Source: Ancylobacter novellus DSM 506 (GTDB lineage: Bacteria > Pseudomonadota > Alphaproteobacteria > Rhizobiales > Xanthobacteraceae). Taken from it: DNA of 64,000 nt. Below, piece by piece: positions 47,899 through 57,171 of the stretch. A program made the position numbers and the translations under genes. Position 1 is the stretch's first letter; the number at the start of each line of letters is the position of its first letter. Under the pieces are notes generated by a model. It saw nothing but the letters and a program-made list of their open reading frames with translations. It made no database searches and was not told the DNA's origin. The stretch lies in assembly GCF_000092925.1 (NCBI RefSeq), contig NC_014217.1, positions 62,001-126,000 of the forward strand. Direction: 5' to 3'.

Positions 47899-49690
47899 GC
47901 GGCACTCCCTTGGTCTGGGCGATGCGCTGGTAGCGCACCGCCGGTTCCAGCACCGCGCCGGTCTCGAGCTGCCCGACCAGGCCGCGCTGGATCTCCTGCC
48001 AGGGCGTCTGGTGGGCGGGATAGTGGTAGCCGCCCTGCGCAACGAGTTCCTGCCGGCGGCGTTCCAGCTCCTCTTCCGGCACCAGCATGTCGGCGCTGTT
48101 GCGCTTCAGGTCGATGCGCACCCGGTCGCCGGTGCGGAGCACCGCGAGGCCGCCGCCGGCCGCCGCCTCGGGAGAGGCGTTGAGGATGGAGGGGGAGCCG
48201 GAGGTGCCGGACTGGCGCCCGTCACCGATGCAGGGCAGCGAATGGATGCCCGCCTTGATGAGGTAGTCGGGCGCGCGCATGTTCACCACTTCCGCCGCGC
48301 CGGGATAGCCGACGGGACCGGCCCCGCGCATGAACAGGACCGTCATCTCGTCGACGGCCAGCGCGGGATCGTCGATGCGCGCGTGATAGTCCTCCGGCCC
48401 GTCGAACACGACGGCGCGCCCCTCGAACGCCTCCGGATCGTCGGGGTTGGACAGATAGCGCGCGCGGAACTCGGGCGAGATGACGCTCATCTTCATGATG
48501 GCGGAAGAGAAGAGATTGCCGCGCAGCACGCGGAAGCCCGCCTTCTCCTTCAGGGGCCGGTCATAGGGCCGGATGACGTCCTCGTCGGCGATGGCCGAAT
48601 CGCGGCAGTTCTCGCCGATGCTGCGGCCATTGGCGGTGACGGCGTCCTCATGGACGAGGCCCTGCGCCATCAGCTGGTTCACCACGGCGGGGACGCCGCC
48701 GGCGCGGTAATAGTCCTCGCCGAGATAGGCTCCGGCCGGCTGGAGATTGACCAGCAGCGGCACGTCCTCGCCATGCGCCTGCCAGTCGTCGATCGAGAGC
48801 TCGACGCCGACATGGCGGGCGAGCGCGTTCAGGTGCACCGGCGCATTGGTCGAGCCGCCGATGGCGGAGCAGACCCGAATGGCGTTGAGGAAGGCCTCGC
48901 GGGTGAGGATGTCGGAAGGCTTCAGGTCTTCATGCACCATCTCGACGATGCGCAGGCCGGTGCGGTAGGCGGCCTCCTGCCGGTCGCGATAGGGCGCGGG
49001 GATGGCCGCCGCGCCGGGAAGCTGCATGCCCAGCGCCTCGGCGAGCGAGTTCATGGTCGTCGCCGTACCCATGGTGTTGCAGTAGCCGGTGGAGGGAGCG
49101 GAGGAGGCGACGAGCTTCACGAAGCCCTGGTAGTCGATCTCGCCGGTGGCGAGCAGCTCGCGCGCCTTCCACACGATGGTGCCCGAGCCGGTGCGCTCGC
49201 CCTTGTACCAGCCGTTCAGCATCGGCCCGACCGAGAGGGCGATGGCCGGGATGTTCACGGTGGCCGCCGCCATCAGGCAGGCGGGCGTGGTCTTGTCGCA
49301 ACCGATGGTCAGCACCACCCCGTCGAGCGGATAGCCGTAGAGCACCTCGACGAGGCCGAGATAGGCGAGGTTGCGGTCGAGCCCGGCGGTGGGGCGCTTG
49401 CCGGTCTCCTGGATGGGATGGACCGGGAATTCGATGGCGATGCCGCCGGCCTCGCGTATGCCCTCGCGCACCCGCTTGGCGAGTTCGAGGTGGTGGCGAT
49501 TGCAGGGCGAGAGGTCCGAGCCGGTCTGGGCGATGCCGATGATCGGCCGCCCGCTCTGCAACTCCTCCTGGCTGAGGCCGTAGTTCAGGTAGCGCTCCAG
49601 GTAGAGCGCTGTCATGTCGGCATTGGCCGGGTTGTCGAACCAGGCTCGGGAGCGGAGCGTGCGGTCGGTTTTCTGTGTTTTTCCGTGCAT
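47885..49690 (-). CDS. xylD: XylD-type aldonic acid dehydratase (IlvD/Edd family)
   Basis: A 601-residue 2Fe-2S dehydratase. It is closely similar, from memory, to Caulobacter D-xylonate dehydratase Xyl[30 protein letters not shown] with C63, IGCDKTTPA with C131, [15 protein letters not shown], and the C-terminal NH. It removes water from D-xylonate or a stereochemically related acid to give the 2-keto-3-deoxy acid. A second family member at 52665 is of the arabonate type, so the two probably cover different sugars. Start 49690 has AGGAG 8 bases upstream. Confidence 0.88.
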   Translation of the reverse strand: MHGKTQKTDRTLRSRAWFDNPANADMTALYLERYLNYGLSQEELQSGRPIIGIAQTGSDLSPCNRHHLELAKRVREGIREAGGIAIEFPVHPIQETGKRPTAGLDRNLAYLGLVEVLYGYPLDGVVLTIGCDKTTPACLMAAATVNIPAIALSVGPMLNGWYKGERTGSGTIVWKARELLATGEIDYQGFVKLVASSAPSTGYCNTMGTATTMNSLAEALGMQLPGAAAIPAPYRDRQEAAYRTGLRIVEMVHEDLKPSDILTREAFLNAIRVCSAIGGSTNAPVHLNALARHVGVELSIDDWQAHGEDVPLLVNLQPAGAYLGEDYYRAGGVPAVVNQLMAQGLVHEDAVTANGRSIGENCRDSAIADEDVIRPYDRPLKEKAGFRVLRGNLFSSAIMKMSVISPEFRARYLSNPDDPEAFEGRAVVFDGPEDYHARIDDPALAVDEMTVLFMRGAGPVGYPGAAEVVNMRAPDYLIKAGIHSLPCIGDGRQSGTSGSPSILNASPEAAAGGGLAVLRTGDRVRIDLKRNSADMLVPEEELERRRQELVAQGGYHYPAHQTPWQEIQRGLVGQLETGAVLEPAVRYQRIAQTKGVPRDNH

Positions 49691-49705
49691 GGCGGCGCTC
49701 CTCAT

Positions 49706-50791
49706 TCAGACGGTCGAAAATCGGTAGAGCGAGACGTGGCGGTAGGTCTCGCCGGGGTCGAGGCGGGCCGAGGGGAAGTTCGGCCGGTTCGGCGTGTCCG
49801 GCCACGCCTGCGGCTCGAGGCAGAAGGCGTCGGACTGGCGGTGCAGCCGGCGGAACTTCCCCTCCGTCGTGCCGTCGAGGAAATTGCCTGAGTAGAATTG
49901 CAGGCCCGGCTGGTCGGTCAGAAGTTCCAGGACGCGGCCGGACGCAGGATGCTCGACGCGGGCGGCGAGGCGCGGCTCGGCGGTCCGGCCGCCGGCGACG
50001 CAGAAATTGTGGTCGTAGCCACGCCCGAGCCGGAGTTGCTCGTGCGCTTCTCGTATCCGCCCGCCGATCAGCCGGGGGATGCGGAAATCGAAGGGCGTGC
50101 CGGCGACGGGTGTAGGGCCACCGACCGGGATCGCCGCGGCGTCGATCGGCAGATAGGCGTCGGCGTGGAGGGTCAGCTCGTGGCCGAGCACGTCGCCGCC
50201 GGCTTCGACGCCGGCGAGGTTGAAGAAGCCATGATGGGTGAGGTTGACGATGGTCGGCCGGCTGGTCGTCGCCTCGAAGGCGATGGAGAGTTCGCGGGGC
50301 CCGGTGAGCGCATAGGTGACGCGGACATCGAGTTCGCCCGGAAAACCCTGGTCGCCATCGGGACTGGTGAGGCCGAGCGTCACGGAGGGGACGGACCCGT
50401 CGGCCAGCGCCTCGACGCTCCAGAGCCGGCGGTCGAAGCCGTCCGGGCCGCCATGCAGCGCGTTGGCGCCGTTATTGGCGGGGACTTGGCAGGTGGTACC
50501 GTCGAGCGGGAAGCGGCCGCCGGCGATGCGATTGGCATAGCGCCCCACCGCGGCGCCGAAATAGCGCCGGTGCGCTTCATAGGGGGCGAGGTCGTCATGG
50601 CCGAGCACGATGTCGGCGAGGCGGCCGTCGCGGTCGGGTACATGCAAGGCCTGCACGGCCGCACCATGGGTGATGATCGCGACCTCGAAACCGCCCTCGC
50701 CGGCGAGGCGGATGCGCTCGACCGCCCGCCCGTCGGACAGGGTTCCGAAGGGTTCGCGGAGGAGGGGGGACGCATGGGCGGCAGCGTGCAT
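49706..50791 (-). CDS. galM: Aldose 1-epimerase
   Basis: A 361-residue mutarotase that interconverts alpha and beta anomers of aldoses before oxidation at C1. Visible motifs are YFGAAVGRYANRIAGG, the active-site His in NLTHHGFFNLAG, GYDHNF, and the catalytic Glu region FCLEPQAWPD. There is no signal peptide, so it acts in the cytoplasm. It is packed between the C1 dehydrogenase (2 bases) and the xylD-like gene (15 bases). Confidence 0.94.
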   Translation of the reverse strand: MHAAAHASPLLREPFGTLSDGRAVERIRLAGEGGFEVAIITHGAAVQALHVPDRDGRLADIVLGHDDLAPYEAHRRYFGAAVGRYANRIAGGRFPLDGTTCQVPANNGANALHGGPDGFDRRLWSVEALADGSVPSVTLGLTSPDGDQGFPGELDVRVTYALTGPRELSIAFEATTSRPTIVNLTHHGFFNLAGVEAGGDVLGHELTLHADAYLPIDAAAIPVGGPTPVAGTPFDFRIPRLIGGRIREAHEQLRLGRGYDHNFCVAGGRTAEPRLAARVEHPASGRVLELLTDQPGLQFYSGNFLDGTTEGKFRRLHRQSDAFCLEPQAWPDTPNRPNFPSARLDPGETYRHVSLYRFSTV

Positions 50792-50793
50792 GG

Positions 50794-51720
50794 TCAGTAC
50801 TCGAACGGTTCGGCGATGGAGCGCCGGCCGAGCAGGAAGGCGTCGGCGACGAGGGCCAGCGGGGCGAGATCGACATCGGAGCGCCCGCCGCGGACCAACT
50901 CGACGAAACGGGCGTAGATGCCGCGATACTCGGCCTCCTTCTCGTCCACCAAGACGGCGCCGTCATGGACGAGCCGCGCGCCGCCGGAGGAGAGGACGAT
51001 CTGGCCGGCCTCGGTCTCGATGCGGATGTCCCAGGTTTGCGGGCCGGTCTGCAGGAAGTCGAGCTCGGCCCGGATCGGGATGCCGGCGACGTCGGAAAGG
51101 CCGAGCTCGGCGGCGATGGGCGCGTCGCGATTGGTCGGGAAGGCGAGGTGGGCTTTGGTCACAAATACCGGGCGCGGCAGGATCTGCGTCAGGATCGACA
51201 GCGCGTTGATGGCGGGGTCGAACACGCCAAGCCCGCCCGGCTCCCAGATCCATTCCTGTCCCGGATGCCAGACGCGTACATCCTCCTTCCATTCGATGAT
51301 CACGGAACGGATGGCGCGCTCCGCCAGAAAGGTCCGCGCGGGCTCCACGGCAGGTGCGAAACGCGAGTGCCAGGTGGCGAACAGCGTCCTGCCGGAAGCC
51401 TCGGCGGCGGCGACGAGGGGACCGAGCTCACTCACCGTGGCGCCCGGCGGCTTTTCCAGCAGCACATGCTTGCCCGCGGCCAGCGCGGCTTCGGCCTGCG
51501 CGCGGCGCACCTGCGGCGGCGTGCAGAGCGCCACCGCGTCGATGTCGGCACTATCCGCCAGCAGGTCGTCGAGCGTGGCGAAATGCGCCACGCCGTCCAG
51601 CGCGGCGTTGCGACTGGCGACAGCCGCGAGCTCGATACCCTCGGTCGCTGCAATGGCGGGGATGTGCTGATCGCGGGCGATCTTGCCGAGGCCGACGATG
51701 GCGAGGCGGATGGGAGCCAT
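50794..51720 (-). CDS. L-arabinose/D-galactose 1-dehydrogenase (Gfo/Idh/MocA)
   Basis: A 308-residue oxidoreductase with an N-terminal Rossmann fold (IVGLGKIARDQH, 8-19) and the Gfo/Idh catalytic motif EKPPG (89-93, K90). The segment EDVRVWHPGQEWIWEPGG is characteristic, from memory, of Azospirillum L-arabinose 1-dehydrogenase and galactose dehydrogenases. It oxidises the sugar to the lactone with NAD(P)+. It lies 2 bases from each neighbour in the catabolic block. Confidence 0.9.
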   Translation of the reverse strand: MAPIRLAIVGLGKIARDQHIPAIAATEGIELAAVASRNAALDGVAHFATLDDLLADSADIDAVALCTPPQVRRAQAEAALAAGKHVLLEKPPGATVSELGPLVAAAEASGRTLFATWHSRFAPAVEPARTFLAERAIRSVIIEWKEDVRVWHPGQEWIWEPGGLGVFDPAINALSILTQILPRPVFVTKAHLAFPTNRDAPIAAELGLSDVAGIPIRAELDFLQTGPQTWDIRIETEAGQIVLSSGGARLVHDGAVLVDEKEAEYRGIYARFVELVRGGRSDVDLAPLALVADAFLLGRRSIAEPFEY

Positions 51721-51722
51721 GG

Positions 51723-52655
51723 TCAGCGCCCCCAGCTCAGCACGAGCGGATCGAGCCGGCGCGCGATCTCGATCAGCCCGGCGCGGGTGGCCGGGTGCAG
51801 GGTCGGCAGCGGTGCGCGCAGCGTCTCATGGGCGATGACGCCGCCCTCCTGCATCAGCGCCTTGCAGGCGGCGAGGCCGCATTGCCGGTTCTCGTAATTG
51901 ATCAGCGGCAGCCAGCGCATATAGGCGTCGACCGCCGCCTCGCGATCGCCGGCGACATAGGGGTCGATGATCTGGCGGATGCCGTCCGGATAGCCGCCCC
52001 CGGTCATGGCGCCGGTCGCGCCGGCGTCGAGGTCGGCCATCAACGTGATCGCCTCCTCGCCGTCCCACGGGCCGACGATCGCGTCGCCGCCGGCCTCGAT
52101 CAGCGCGCGCAGTTTCGCGGCGGCCTGCGGCACCTCGATCTTGAAATAGGCGAGGTGCTCGATCTCCTTCGCCATCCTCGCGAGGAACGGCACGGAGAGC
52201 GGCGTGCCGGCGATGGGGGCGTCCTGTACCATGATCGGGATGTCGATGGCGTCGCAGACGGCACGGTAGAAATCGTAGATCGCTCCTTCCGGCACGCGGA
52301 AGGTGGCGCCGTGATAGGGCGGCATGATCATTACCATCGCCGCGCCCATCTCCTGCGCGCGTCGCGAGCGCTCGGCGCAGACATGGGTGGCGAAATGGGT
52401 GGTGGTGACGATGACCGGCACCCGCCCACCGACATGCTCCAGCACCGTCTCCATCACCAGGTCGCGCTCCTCGTCGGTCAACACGAACTGCTCGGAGAAA
52501 TTGGCGAGGATGCACAGGCCGTGCGAGCCGGCGTCGATCATGAAGTCGATGGCGCGCTTCTGGCCGTCGAGGTCGAGCCGGCCGTCGGCGTCGAACACCG
52601 TCGGTGCGACGGGGAAGACGCCCTTATAGGGACCGGCGGCGGAACTGGTCGTCAT
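51723..52655 (-). CDS. 2-keto-3-deoxy-L-arabonate dehydratase (DHDPS family)
   Basis: A 310-residue aldolase-class I-type lyase. The Schiff-base lysine is K172 in AYFKIEVPQ, with SHGLCILANFSEQF and PWDGEEAITLMADL. From memory it resembles the Azospirillum L-2-keto-3-deoxyarabonate dehydratase along its full length. It converts the keto-deoxy acid to 2-oxoglutarate semialdehyde with loss of water. The final semialdehyde dehydrogenase that would give 2-oxoglutarate is not in the window. Confidence 0.9.
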   Translation of the reverse strand: MTTSSAAGPYKGVFPVAPTVFDADGRLDLDGQKRAIDFMIDAGSHGLCILANFSEQFVLTDEERDLVMETVLEHVGGRVPVIVTTTHFATHVCAERSRRAQEMGAAMVMIMPPYHGATFRVPEGAIYDFYRAVCDAIDIPIMVQDAPIAGTPLSVPFLARMAKEIEHLAYFKIEVPQAAAKLRALIEAGGDAIVGPWDGEEAITLMADLDAGATGAMTGGGYPDGIRQIIDPYVAGDREAAVDAYMRWLPLINYENRQCGLAACKALMQEGGVIAHETLRAPLPTLHPATRAGLIEIARRLDPLVLSWGR

Positions 52656-52664
52656 CGGGAACTC

Positions 52665-54425
52665 TCAGTGATTGTCGCGGGCGACCGGCGAACCGGAACG
52701 TCCGACCAGGAAATCGAAATCGGCGCCGCGGTCGGCCTGCAGCACATGGTTGACATAGAGGCGCTGATAACCACGCGCGGCGTGGGGCTCCGGCGCCACC
52801 CAGGCGGCGCGGCGCGCGGCGAGTTCGGCCTCGTCGACATGCAGATGCAGCGAGCGGGCGGGGACGTCGAGGGTGATCAGGTCGCCATTTTGCACCAGAG
52901 CGAGCGGCCCGCCGGCAGTCGCCTCCGGCGCGACGTGCAGAACCACGGTGCCATAGGCGGTGCCGGACATGCGCGCGTCGGAGATGCGGATCATGTCGCG
53001 CACGCCGGCGCGAAGGAGCTTGGCCGGCAGCGGCATGTTGCCGACCTCGGCCATGCCCGGATAGCCCTTCGGCCCGCAGTTCTTCAGCACCATGATGCAG
53101 TCGGCGTCGATGTCGAGCGCCTCGTCGTTCACCGCGTGGTGCATCTCCTCGACGCTCTCGAAGACCACAGCGCGGCCGGTGTGTTGCATCAGTTCCGGCG
53201 ATGCGGCGGAGGGCTTTATGACGGCCCCGTTCGGGGCGAGATTGCCGGTGAGGATGGCGATTCCGGCCTCGGCCTTGAACGGCGCATCGAAGGGCGTGAT
53301 GACCTCCGCGTTCCAGCATTGGGCGGCTGCCACGTTCTCCCAGATGCTGCTGCCATTCACCGTGAGTGCGTCCTTGTGGAGCAGGCCGCGCTCGCCGAGC
53401 GCGCGCAGCACGGCGGGTAGGCCGCCGGCATAATAGAAGTCCTCCATCAGGAAGCGCCCGGACGGCATGAGGTCGACGAGGCAGTGAATGTTCCGGCCGA
53501 GCCGGTCGAAATCGGCCAGCGTCAGCTCGACGCCGACGCGCCCGGCGATGGCGAGCAGATGCACCACCGCATTGGTCGAGCCGCCAATGGCCGCGAGCGT
53601 GCGGATGGCGTTCTCGAAAGCCTCGCGGGTGAGGATGTCGGAGGGCTTCAGGTCCTCCTTGACCATCTCGACGATGCGCCGGCCGGCCATACGCGCGAGC
53701 AGGTTGCGCCTTGCGTCGGCGGCGGGGATGGCGGCGTTCTCCGGCAGGCCGATGCCGAGCGCTTCCACCATCGAGGCCATGGTCGAGGCGGTGCCCATGG
53801 TCATGCAAGACCCGGCCGAGCGGTTCATCGCCGCCTCGGCCTCGTGGAACTCGGCAAGCGTGATCTCGCCGGCGCGCAGTTGCTCGCTCATCGAGATGAT
53901 GTTGGTGCCCGAGCCGATGATCTGGCCGCGATAGACGCCGCGCAATTGCGGCCCGCCAGAGACGCCGATGGCCGGTAGGTCGGCGGAAGCCGCGCCCATG
54001 AGCAGGGCCGGGGTGGTCTTGTCGCAGCCCATCAGCAGCACCACGCCGTCGAGCGGATGGGCGCGGATGGCCTCCTCCACATCCATCGAGGCGAGGTTGC
54101 GGAACAGCATGGCGGTCGGGCGCATCGTCACCTCGCCGAGCGAGGAGACGGGGAATTCCAGCGGATAGCCGCCGGCATCCAGCACGCCGTAGCGCACATG
54201 CTCGGCGAGATCGCGGAAATGGCCGTTGCAGGGGGTGAGCTCGGACCATGTGTTGCAGATGCCGATTACCGGCCGACCATCGAAGCGGTCCTGCGGCTGG
54301 CCGGAATTCTTCAGGAAGGAGCGGTAGTAGAAGCCCATCTTGTCCTGCCGGCCGAACCAGGCCTGACTGCGCAAGGGCCTACCGCTGCCGGGCTTCTTCG
54401 ATCCGTGGTCGCTATCGTCGCTCAT
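52665..54425 (-). CDS. L-arabonate dehydratase (IlvD/Edd family)
   Basis: A 586-residue 2Fe-2S dehydratase of the arabonate/galactonate group. Cluster Cys candidates are C57 (GICNTWSE), C133 (MGCDKTTPA) and the Cys in GSCMTMGTASTM. Other motifs are EFPVSSLGEVTMRPTAML (split), KPSAASPELMQHTGRAVVF and the C-terminal DNH. It forms 2-keto-3-deoxyarabonate for the next enzyme. Azospirillum names this gene araC; that symbol is avoided here to prevent confusion with the regulator family. It lies 11 bases after the gntR gene. Confidence 0.92.
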   Translation of the reverse strand: MSDDSDHGSKKPGSGRPLRSQAWFGRQDKMGFYYRSFLKNSGQPQDRFDGRPVIGICNTWSELTPCNGHFRDLAEHVRYGVLDAGGYPLEFPVSSLGEVTMRPTAMLFRNLASMDVEEAIRAHPLDGVVLLMGCDKTTPALLMGAASADLPAIGVSGGPQLRGVYRGQIIGSGTNIISMSEQLRAGEITLAEFHEAEAAMNRSAGSCMTMGTASTMASMVEALGIGLPENAAIPAADARRNLLARMAGRRIVEMVKEDLKPSDILTREAFENAIRTLAAIGGSTNAVVHLLAIAGRVGVELTLADFDRLGRNIHCLVDLMPSGRFLMEDFYYAGGLPAVLRALGERGLLHKDALTVNGSSIWENVAAAQCWNAEVITPFDAPFKAEAGIAILTGNLAPNGAVIKPSAASPELMQHTGRAVVFESVEEMHHAVNDEALDIDADCIMVLKNCGPKGYPGMAEVGNMPLPAKLLRAGVRDMIRISDARMSGTAYGTVVLHVAPEATAGGPLALVQNGDLITLDVPARSLHLHVDEAELAARRAAWVAPEPHAARGYQRLYVNHVLQADRGADFDFLVGRSGSPVARDNH

Positions 54426-54436
54426 CGAGGCACCCG

Positions 54437-55159
54437 TCAGCCCGTCGCGCCCTGGCGGCGCAGGCCGTTGAAGATCACGTTCGTCATCGCCGCGGCGGCT
54501 GCCTCGGCGTCCTTGTCGGCGATGGTCTCGACGATGCGTTCATGCGCGGCGACGGCGATGCCGTGCTCGCGCGCATCGACCGGGGCGGAGAGCACGAAGG
54601 AGGCGCGCAGCGCCGCCTCGATCACCGCGCCGATCGAGCGCATGAACGGATTGCCGGAGGCGGCGGCAACGGCGACATGGAGGGCGAGGTCGGCCTCGGC
54701 GAAGCCGCTCGAGGCGCCGGGCTCGTCGGCCATCCGGGCGACCGCCCGGCGCATCACTTCGAGGTCGTTCTCCGTGCGCCGCTCGGCGGCGAGCGCCGCG
54801 GCGCGCGGCTCGACGGCGAGGCGGATCTCGGCGAGGTCGCGCAGGAACTGCTTGTTGATGCCGGCGTCGAGGTGCCAGGCGAGCACGTCGGGGTCGAACA
54901 TGTTCCAGGCCGCGCGCTCGCGCACCACCGTGCCCACCCGCGCCTTGGTGGAGAGCAGGCCCTTGGCCACCAGCGTCTTCACGCTCTCGCGCAGCACCGG
55001 CCGCGACACGCCGAAGATCAGGGTCAGCTCGGCATCGCCGGGAAGCTTCGCGCCCTCGCCATAGCGGCCGGCGATGATGTCGATGCCGATGGTGCGCGCG
55101 ACCTCGGCATGGTTGGAATGGGCGCGGCGGGCGGGGATGACGATGATCTGCGACGTCAC
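54437..55159 (-). CDS. GntR/FadR-family regulator of the sugar directon
   Basis: A 240-residue regulator with an N-terminal winged helix (about 15-85: LPGDAELTLIFGVSRPVLRE) and a C-terminal FCD ligand-binding domain (about 95-220, with metal-site-type His residues). The GTG start overlaps the stop of the preceding permease gene (GTGA), so it is made with the transporter. It probably represses the ytfQ promoter until a sugar or keto-deoxy acid binds. A candidate operator is at 59854-59893. Confidence 0.9.
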   Translation of the reverse strand: MTSQIIVIPARRAHSNHAEVARTIGIDIIAGRYGEGAKLPGDAELTLIFGVSRPVLRESVKTLVAKGLLSTKARVGTVVRERAAWNMFDPDVLAWHLDAGINKQFLRDLAEIRLAVEPRAAALAAERRTENDLEVMRRAVARMADEPGASSGFAEADLALHVAVAAASGNPFMRSIGAVIEAALRASFVLSAPVDAREHGIAVAAHERIVETIADKDAEAAAAAMTNVIFNGLRRQGATG

Positions 55160-56151
55160 GGTTTGGCAACTCCGGCTGGCCGCAGGCGCGAGCGGCGCGC
55201 CATGTGGAGCGTGATCTGCTGGAAGGCGATGAAGGCGAAGAGCAGCAGCCCGGTGGCGATCTTCGCCCACCAGCTCGACAGCGAGCCGTCGAAGCTGATG
55301 TAGGTCTGGATCAGCCCCTGGATCAGCACGCCGAGGAAGGAGCCGAAGACGAAGCCGTAGCCGCCCGACAGCAGCGTGCCGCCGATCACCACCGCCGCGA
55401 TGGCATCGAGCTCGACGCCGACCGCCGAGAGAGAATAGCCGCTCGACGTGTAGAGCGAGAAGACGATGCCGGACAGCCCGGCGAGCACGCTGGAGAGCGT
55501 ATAGATGAGCACGGTGGTGCGCGCGACGTTGATGCCCATCAGCCCGGTGGCGGCGCGCGAGCCGCCGAGCGCATAGACGTTGGCGCCGAAGCGGGTGAGG
55601 TGCAGCAGCGCCATGCCGGCGGCGACGATGGCGAGCATGATCATCGCCGGCACGGTGAGACGCGCCCCGCCGGCAAGCCGGATCGCGTGGTCGGAGAGGT
55701 TCGCATAGAGGTCGGCGGTGATCGGGATCGAGTCCGTCGACATCAGGAAGCTCAGCCCCCGCGCCAGGAACATGCCGGCCAGCGTGACGATGAAGGGCGG
55801 CAGCTCGAAATACTGGATGGTCGCCCCCATCGCTGCGCCGAAGGCGGCGCAGAGCAGAAGGATGACGACGAAGGCGGCAAACGGCGGCACGCCCCAGCGC
55901 TCGATGGCGAGCGCCAGGAAGACGGTGGTGAAGCCGATCACCGAGCCGACCGACAGATCGATGCCGCCGGAGATGATGACGAAGGTCATCCCCACCGCGA
56001 CGATGCCGAGGAAGGCGTTGTCGGTGAGCAGGTTCATCACCACCCGCAGCGAGGCGAAATTCGGATAGGCGAGCGAGCAGATCAGGAAGCCGGCGAGGAA
56101 CACCGCGGTGGTGGCAAAGACCGGCATGAGGCGATTGAGCGAACGGGTCAC
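55156..56151 (-). CDS. yjfF: Sugar ABC transporter permease, YjfF-like
   Basis: A 331-residue permease of the ribose type with about 9-10 helices and the motif [14 protein letters not shown], plus [16 protein letters not shown] and VVIGGTLLSGGYG. It starts with GTG preceded by GAGGAGG. Together with the next two genes it resembles the E. coli galactofuranose importer YtfQRT-YjfF; related systems carry L-arabinose. It overlaps the gntR gene. Confidence 0.92.
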   Translation of the reverse strand: MTRSLNRLMPVFATTAVFLAGFLICSLAYPNFASLRVVMNLLTDNAFLGIVAVGMTFVIISGGIDLSVGSVIGFTTVFLALAIERWGVPPFAAFVVILLLCAAFGAAMGATIQYFELPPFIVTLAGMFLARGLSFLMSTDSIPITADLYANLSDHAIRLAGGARLTVPAMIMLAIVAAGMALLHLTRFGANVYALGGSRAATGLMGINVARTTVLIYTLSSVLAGLSGIVFSLYTSSGYSLSAVGVELDAIAAVVIGGTLLSGGYGFVFGSFLGVLIQGLIQTYISFDGSLSSWWAKIATGLLLFAFIAFQQITLHMARRSRLRPAGVAKP

Positions 56152-56161
56152 TTGCGCCTCC

Positions 56162-57160
56162 TCACGAACGGCTTCGGTTGAGGAGCACGCCGAGGCCGGC
56201 GAAATGGCCGGCGACGCGCGGCGACTGGGCGAGCAGCACGGCGAGCACCACCACCGCCTTGACGACGAGGTTGGTCTCGGGCGGGAAGCCGGAGAGCAGG
56301 ATGCCGGTGTTCATCGCCTGGATGATCAGCGCGCCCACCACCGCCAGCACCACGCTGAAGCGCCCGCCGAACAGCGAGGTGCCGCCGATGACGACGGCGA
56401 GGATGGCGTCGAGCTCCAGCCACAGCCCGGCATTGTTAGCGTCGGCGCCGAGGATGTCGGCGGCGGCGACGATGCCGGCGAGCGCCGCGCACAGCCCGCT
56501 CCACATGTAGACGGCGACGGTGATAAGCTTCGTGCCGATGCCGGCCAGCGCGCTGGCGCGCGGATTGCCGCCGGTCGCCTCGATCATCAGGCCGAGCGCG
56601 GTGCCGCGCACGATGAGCAGCGTCAGCGCCAGCATGCCGAAGGTCAGCACCACTGGCGTCGGCAGGCCGAGCACCGAGCCGCCCCCGCCAAGTAAGGCGA
56701 GGTCGGGCGAGGAAAAGGTGACGATGCGGCCTTCGGTGATGAGCTGGGCGATGCCGCGCCCCGCCACCATCAGGATCAGCGTCGCCACGATGGGCTGGAT
56801 ACCGAGCATGGCGACCAGCAGCCCGTTCCACAGGCCGCACAGCAGGCCGGCACCGAGCGCGGCGGCGAGCACGACGGGCAGCGCATGGCTGTCGGCGAGG
56901 CTGGCGGCGATGGCGCCGCAGATCGCCATCACCGCGCCGACCGACAGGTCGATCCCGCGCATGGCGATGACCAGCACCATGCCGATGGAGAGCAGCGCCA
57001 CCGGCGCGCCCCGGTTCAGCACGTCGATGACGCTGCCGAAGACGCGCCCGTCGCGTATGTGGAAGTCGAAGAATTGCGGCGAGACCATCCAGTTCGCCAG
57101 CAGGATGAGGATGAGCGCGGCGACCTGCGAGGTGCCGATGCGCGGCAGGCGAATGGCCAT
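56162..57160 (-). CDS. ytfT: Sugar ABC transporter permease, YtfT-like
   Basis: A 332-residue permease with the motif MRGIDLSVGAVMAI, GIQPIVATLILMVAGRG and AVVIGGTSLFGG. It pairs with the YjfF-like permease 10 bases downstream as a heterodimer. Start 57160 is preferred over a GTG 15 bases upstream because GGGAGG precedes it. Confidence 0.93.
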   Translation of the reverse strand: MAIRLPRIGTSQVAALILILLANWMVSPQFFDFHIRDGRVFGSVIDVLNRGAPVALLSIGMVLVIAMRGIDLSVGAVMAICGAIAASLADSHALPVVLAAALGAGLLCGLWNGLLVAMLGIQPIVATLILMVAGRGIAQLITEGRIVTFSSPDLALLGGGGSVLGLPTPVVLTFGMLALTLLIVRGTALGLMIEATGGNPRASALAGIGTKLITVAVYMWSGLCAALAGIVAAADILGADANNAGLWLELDAILAVVIGGTSLFGGRFSVVLAVVGALIIQAMNTGILLSGFPPETNLVVKAVVVLAVLLAQSPRVAGHFAGLGVLLNRSRS

Positions 57161-57171
57161 TCCCGCCTCCC

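Noticed and set aside
47864..53420. Long plus-strand frames opposite the dehydratase and dehydrogenase genes
   Set aside because: The minus-strand products are full-length, recognisable enzymes in a tight operon. The opposite frames show only low-complexity Arg/Gly/Ala/Asp sequence.
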